A stretch of DNA of 7,719 nt from Candidatus Odinarchaeota archaeon (lineage in GTDB: Archaea; Asgardarchaeota; JAGGXT01): assembly GCA_021162905.1 (NCBI GenBank), contig JAGGXT010000273.1, forward strand, positions 1 through 7,719, given 5' to 3'. Numbering within the stretch: position 1 is the first letter of the stretch; the number at the start of each line of letters is the position of its first letter. Below the pieces are notes generated by a model. It searched no databases. It was not told the origin of the DNA and worked only from the letters and a program-made list of their open reading frames with translations. Below, one piece after another: positions 6,503 to 7,719 of the stretch. A program made the translations under genes and the position numbers.

Positions 6503-6514
6503 TAATATTTAAAT
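6503..6514 (-). promoter_or_regulatory. TATA box of the nuclease-like gene
   Basis: The minus strand reads ATTTAAATATTA, centred near 6509. This predicts transcription from about 6483 and a 20-nt leader with GGGTG at 6468-6472, supporting ATG 6462 as the start. Confidence 0.5.
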
Positions 6515-6570
6515 GATTTCATTTTTATGGATCATATTTTGATTCACCTATATGGAGATTATAAAAAAGT

Positions 6571-6604
6571 TTTATATAAGGCAAAGCGATAAATATCGAA
6601 GAGG
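6571..6604 (+). promoter_or_regulatory. Promoter and ribosome binding site of the mntA-hepT operon
   Basis: The TATA box TTTATATAA (6571-6579) predicts a transcript start near 6601. GAGG at 6601-6604 is followed by eight bases and then ATG 6613, the same spacing as in the other plus-strand genes. This promoter and the nuclease promoter face away from each other across about 60 bp, so one regulator could affect both. Confidence 0.5.
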
Positions 6605-6612
6605 CGTTATGG

Positions 6613-7065
6613 ATGTATAAAGAAAACATGGACAGTAAAGGAACATTAACAAAGCAGGAAATACTTACAACGGTGAAAGATCTCTTCGAGCCATTAGATT
6701 ATATAATTTTTGCGTACCTTTTTGGTTCTTATGCGACTGGCAAAGTATGGGCTATGAGTGATATTGATATTGCAGTATATGTGGACCCGAGAAAAGTAAA
6801 TGACCTTTTTAAACTTAAGCTTAGGCTACTTGGTATGCTAAATGATGCTTTTAAAACAGATAAAATTGATCTTGTCATTCTTAATGAAGCCCCTCCTGTA
6901 CTCAAGTATGAAATACTCGTAAAGGGGATATTGATTTTTACAAAGGATAAGGAGATACATACAGAGTTCTATCTTAGGGCTACCAAGGAGTACTTTGATT
7001 TTCAATATATACTAGACAAAAACTATGAAGCAGTAAAGGAAGCATTAAGGAGGAAACGAAATTGA
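6613..7065 (+). CDS. mntA: MntA-like minimal nucleotidyltransferase antitoxin
   Basis: A 150-residue member of the polymerase-beta-like minimal nucleotidyltransferases. The active site is intact: FGSYATGK (Gly38-Ser39), then SDIDIAV (Asp50 and Asp52) and a third carboxylate in DKIDLVIL (Asp86). In characterised MntA/HepT systems this enzyme adds AMP groups to a tyrosine of the HEPN toxin and so silences it; that is family knowledge, not visible here. The C-terminal stretch (about 115-150) is helical and basic and may contact the partner. The stop codon overlaps the next start (TTGA, 7062-7065), a coupling typical of such pairs. ATG 6613 is supported by GAGG and the promoter spacing; an internal ATG at 6628 is less likely. 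Confidence 0.88.
   Translation: MYKENMDSKGTLTKQEILTTVKDLFEPLDYIIFAYLFGSYATGKVWAMSDIDIAVYVDPRKVNDLFKLKLRLLGMLNDAFKTDKIDLVILNEAPPVLKYEILVKGILIFTKDKEIHTEFYLRATKEYFDFQYILDKNYEAVKEALRRKRN
7047..7053 (+). promoter_or_regulatory. Strong ribosome binding site deciding the TTG start of hepT
   Basis: AAGGAGG inside the end of mntA is the strongest Shine-Dalgarno sequence in the window. Eight bases separate it from TTG 7062. It explains how a weak TTG start codon can be used efficiently and supports the 4-bp overlap of the two genes. Confidence 0.7.
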
Positions 7066-7499
7066 AAGAGAGAGGAGTTATAGAAAGAGTAAATCGATTT
7101 TACGAGTATCTGGGTCTGTTAGAAGATCTTGCTCAAAAGGATTTTGACACCTTTATGAGATCTCCTTATTTGCAATTGAGTGCCGAACGTCTTCTACATC
7201 TTTCCATCGAAATACTTTTAGATTTAGGGAATTACTTGATTAATGCTTTAAGTTTACCAAAGCCATCAACCTATGCGGAAATTTTTAAAATACTCTGCGA
7301 ACATGATATTCTACCAAGAGATATGATGAACTCTCTCATGGATATGGCTCGCTTTAGAAATGTTCTTGTCCATGGATATATAGCTATAGATAAGAAGCGT
7401 GTTTACGAAATTCTCGTAGACAATTTAGATATGTTGAGAGATACCGCTGAAAAGATAGTATCCAGGCTTGATGAATTGGAAGAAAAGAAAAAACAATGA
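7062..7499 (+). CDS. hepT: HepT-like HEPN-domain ribonuclease toxin
   Basis: A 145-residue all-helical HEPN protein of the DUF86/HepT type. The diagnostic motif RNVLVHGY (Arg99, His104, Tyr106) is complete: Arg and His form the RNase site at the dimer interface, and the tyrosine two residues after the His is the residue modified by MntA in studied systems. The upstream helices (about 37-62, LSAERLLHLSIEILLDLGNYLI) match the usual HepT pattern. It is the second gene of a two-gene operon, begins with TTG, and overlaps mntA by four bases. The C-terminus is a charged helix ending EEKKKQ. No obvious oligo-T terminator follows before the next frame, so readthrough is possible. Confidence 0.88.
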   Translation: MKERGVIERVNRFYEYLGLLEDLAQKDFDTFMRSPYLQLSAERLLHLSIEILLDLGNYLINALSLPKPSTYAEIFKILCEHDILPRDMMNSLMDMARFRNVLVHGYIAIDKKRVYEILVDNLDMLRDTAEKIVSRLDELEEKKKQ

Positions 7500-7508
7500 T
7501 AAAATAAT

Positions 7509-7517
7509 ATTATAATT
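7509..7517 (+). promoter_or_regulatory. Possible TATA box before the terminal membrane-protein gene
   Basis: The AT-rich sequence ATTATAATT would place transcription near 7539, at or next to the ATG of a short upstream frame. AT content is high throughout, so this is only a candidate. Confidence 0.25.
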
Positions 7518-7537
7518 TAGACACGGAAAGGTCAGAA

Positions 7538-7564
7538 ATGTATCTATATTGGGATCTAAAATGA
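7538..7564 (+). CDS. Possible eight-codon upstream ORF coupled to the next gene
   Basis: ATG 7538 opens a frame encoding MYLYWDLK, whose TGA overlaps the ATG of the membrane-protein frame (ATGA, 7561-7564). The TATA-like box would place the transcript start almost exactly at this ATG, so it could be a leaderless leader peptide. It is very short and may be chance; low confidence. Confidence 0.15.
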   Translation: MYLYWDLK

Positions 7565-7719
7565 GAATATCAACGCTATTATTACTGTTCCTAACAATAA
7601 TCTATCTTGTGTACACGTACTTTAATTTAGATTTTATATTTTTGAATTTTAGATATATCATCACGGAAAATTATATTCTTTTTATCTTTGCGGTTATCGC
7701 GTGGTATGCTGTAATTCTC
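7561..7719 (+). CDS. N-terminal part of a membrane protein, cut by the window edge
   Basis: An open frame of 53 codons from ATG 7561 runs off the end. It begins MRISTLLLLFLTIIYLVYTYF, one hydrophobic helix (about residues 4-21), followed by a short polar stretch and a second hydrophobic segment YILFIFAVIAWYAVIL (about 38-53). A weak GGGATC element lies upstream. The family cannot be recognised from this fragment. It follows hepT on the same strand after about 60 bases, so it may be a separate unit or part of the same transcript. Confidence 0.45.
   Translation, partial: MRISTLLLLFLTIIYLVYTYFNLDFIFLNFRYIITENYILFIFAVIAWYAVIL

Overview
This window is about 7.7 kb of AT-rich DNA that looks archaeal. 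The evidence is the gene families (DUF3160, AbrB/PIN VapBC, MntA/HepT, a membrane-anchored winged-helix regulator), TATA-type promoter boxes about 26 bp before plausible transcript starts, U-rich rather than hairpin terminators, and many N-X-S/T sequons in the two exported proteins. A thermophilic Thermoproteota-like lineage (in the broad sense, including Bathyarchaeia or Korarchaeia) is a reasonable guess, but the sequence alone does not settle it.

Layout. 1-289: gene-free AT-rich DNA ending in the promoter of the first gene. 290-1369 (+): an orphan, membrane-anchored substrate-binding protein of the NMT1/SsuA type. 1522-3738 (-): a large membrane-anchored extracellular DUF3160 protein, convergent with the first gene. 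3739-3995: its promoter, with a perfect 20-bp palindrome just upstream of the TATA box. 3996-4436 (-): a winged-helix regulator with two transmembrane helices, probably leaderless. 4654-5136 and 5108-5395 (-): a vapBC-like pair (AbrB antitoxin upstream, PIN toxin overlapping it). 5641-6462 (-): a long coiled coil joined to a PD-(D/E)XK-like domain and built partly from three 63-bp tandem repeats that are much richer in GC than the surroundings. 6613-7065 and 7062-7499 (+): a MntA/HepT toxin-antitoxin operon that diverges from the nuclease. 7561-7719 (+): the start of a membrane protein cut off by the window edge, preceded by a tiny possible upstream ORF.

How it fits together. The left half is a surface or transport region with two exported proteins and a membrane-linked regulator. 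The right half is a small toxin-antitoxin/nuclease cluster typical of accessory archaeal DNA. Most genes share the same translation geometry (G-GTGA, then five bases, then the start; or GAGG, then eight bases, then the start). This moves several starts inward from the longest reading frame. I see no transposase, integrase, rRNA, tRNA or CRISPR array. The best candidates for something undescribed are the repeat-built nuclease divergent from MntA/HepT, and the possible co-regulation of the DUF3160 protein and the binding protein through a shared promoter element.
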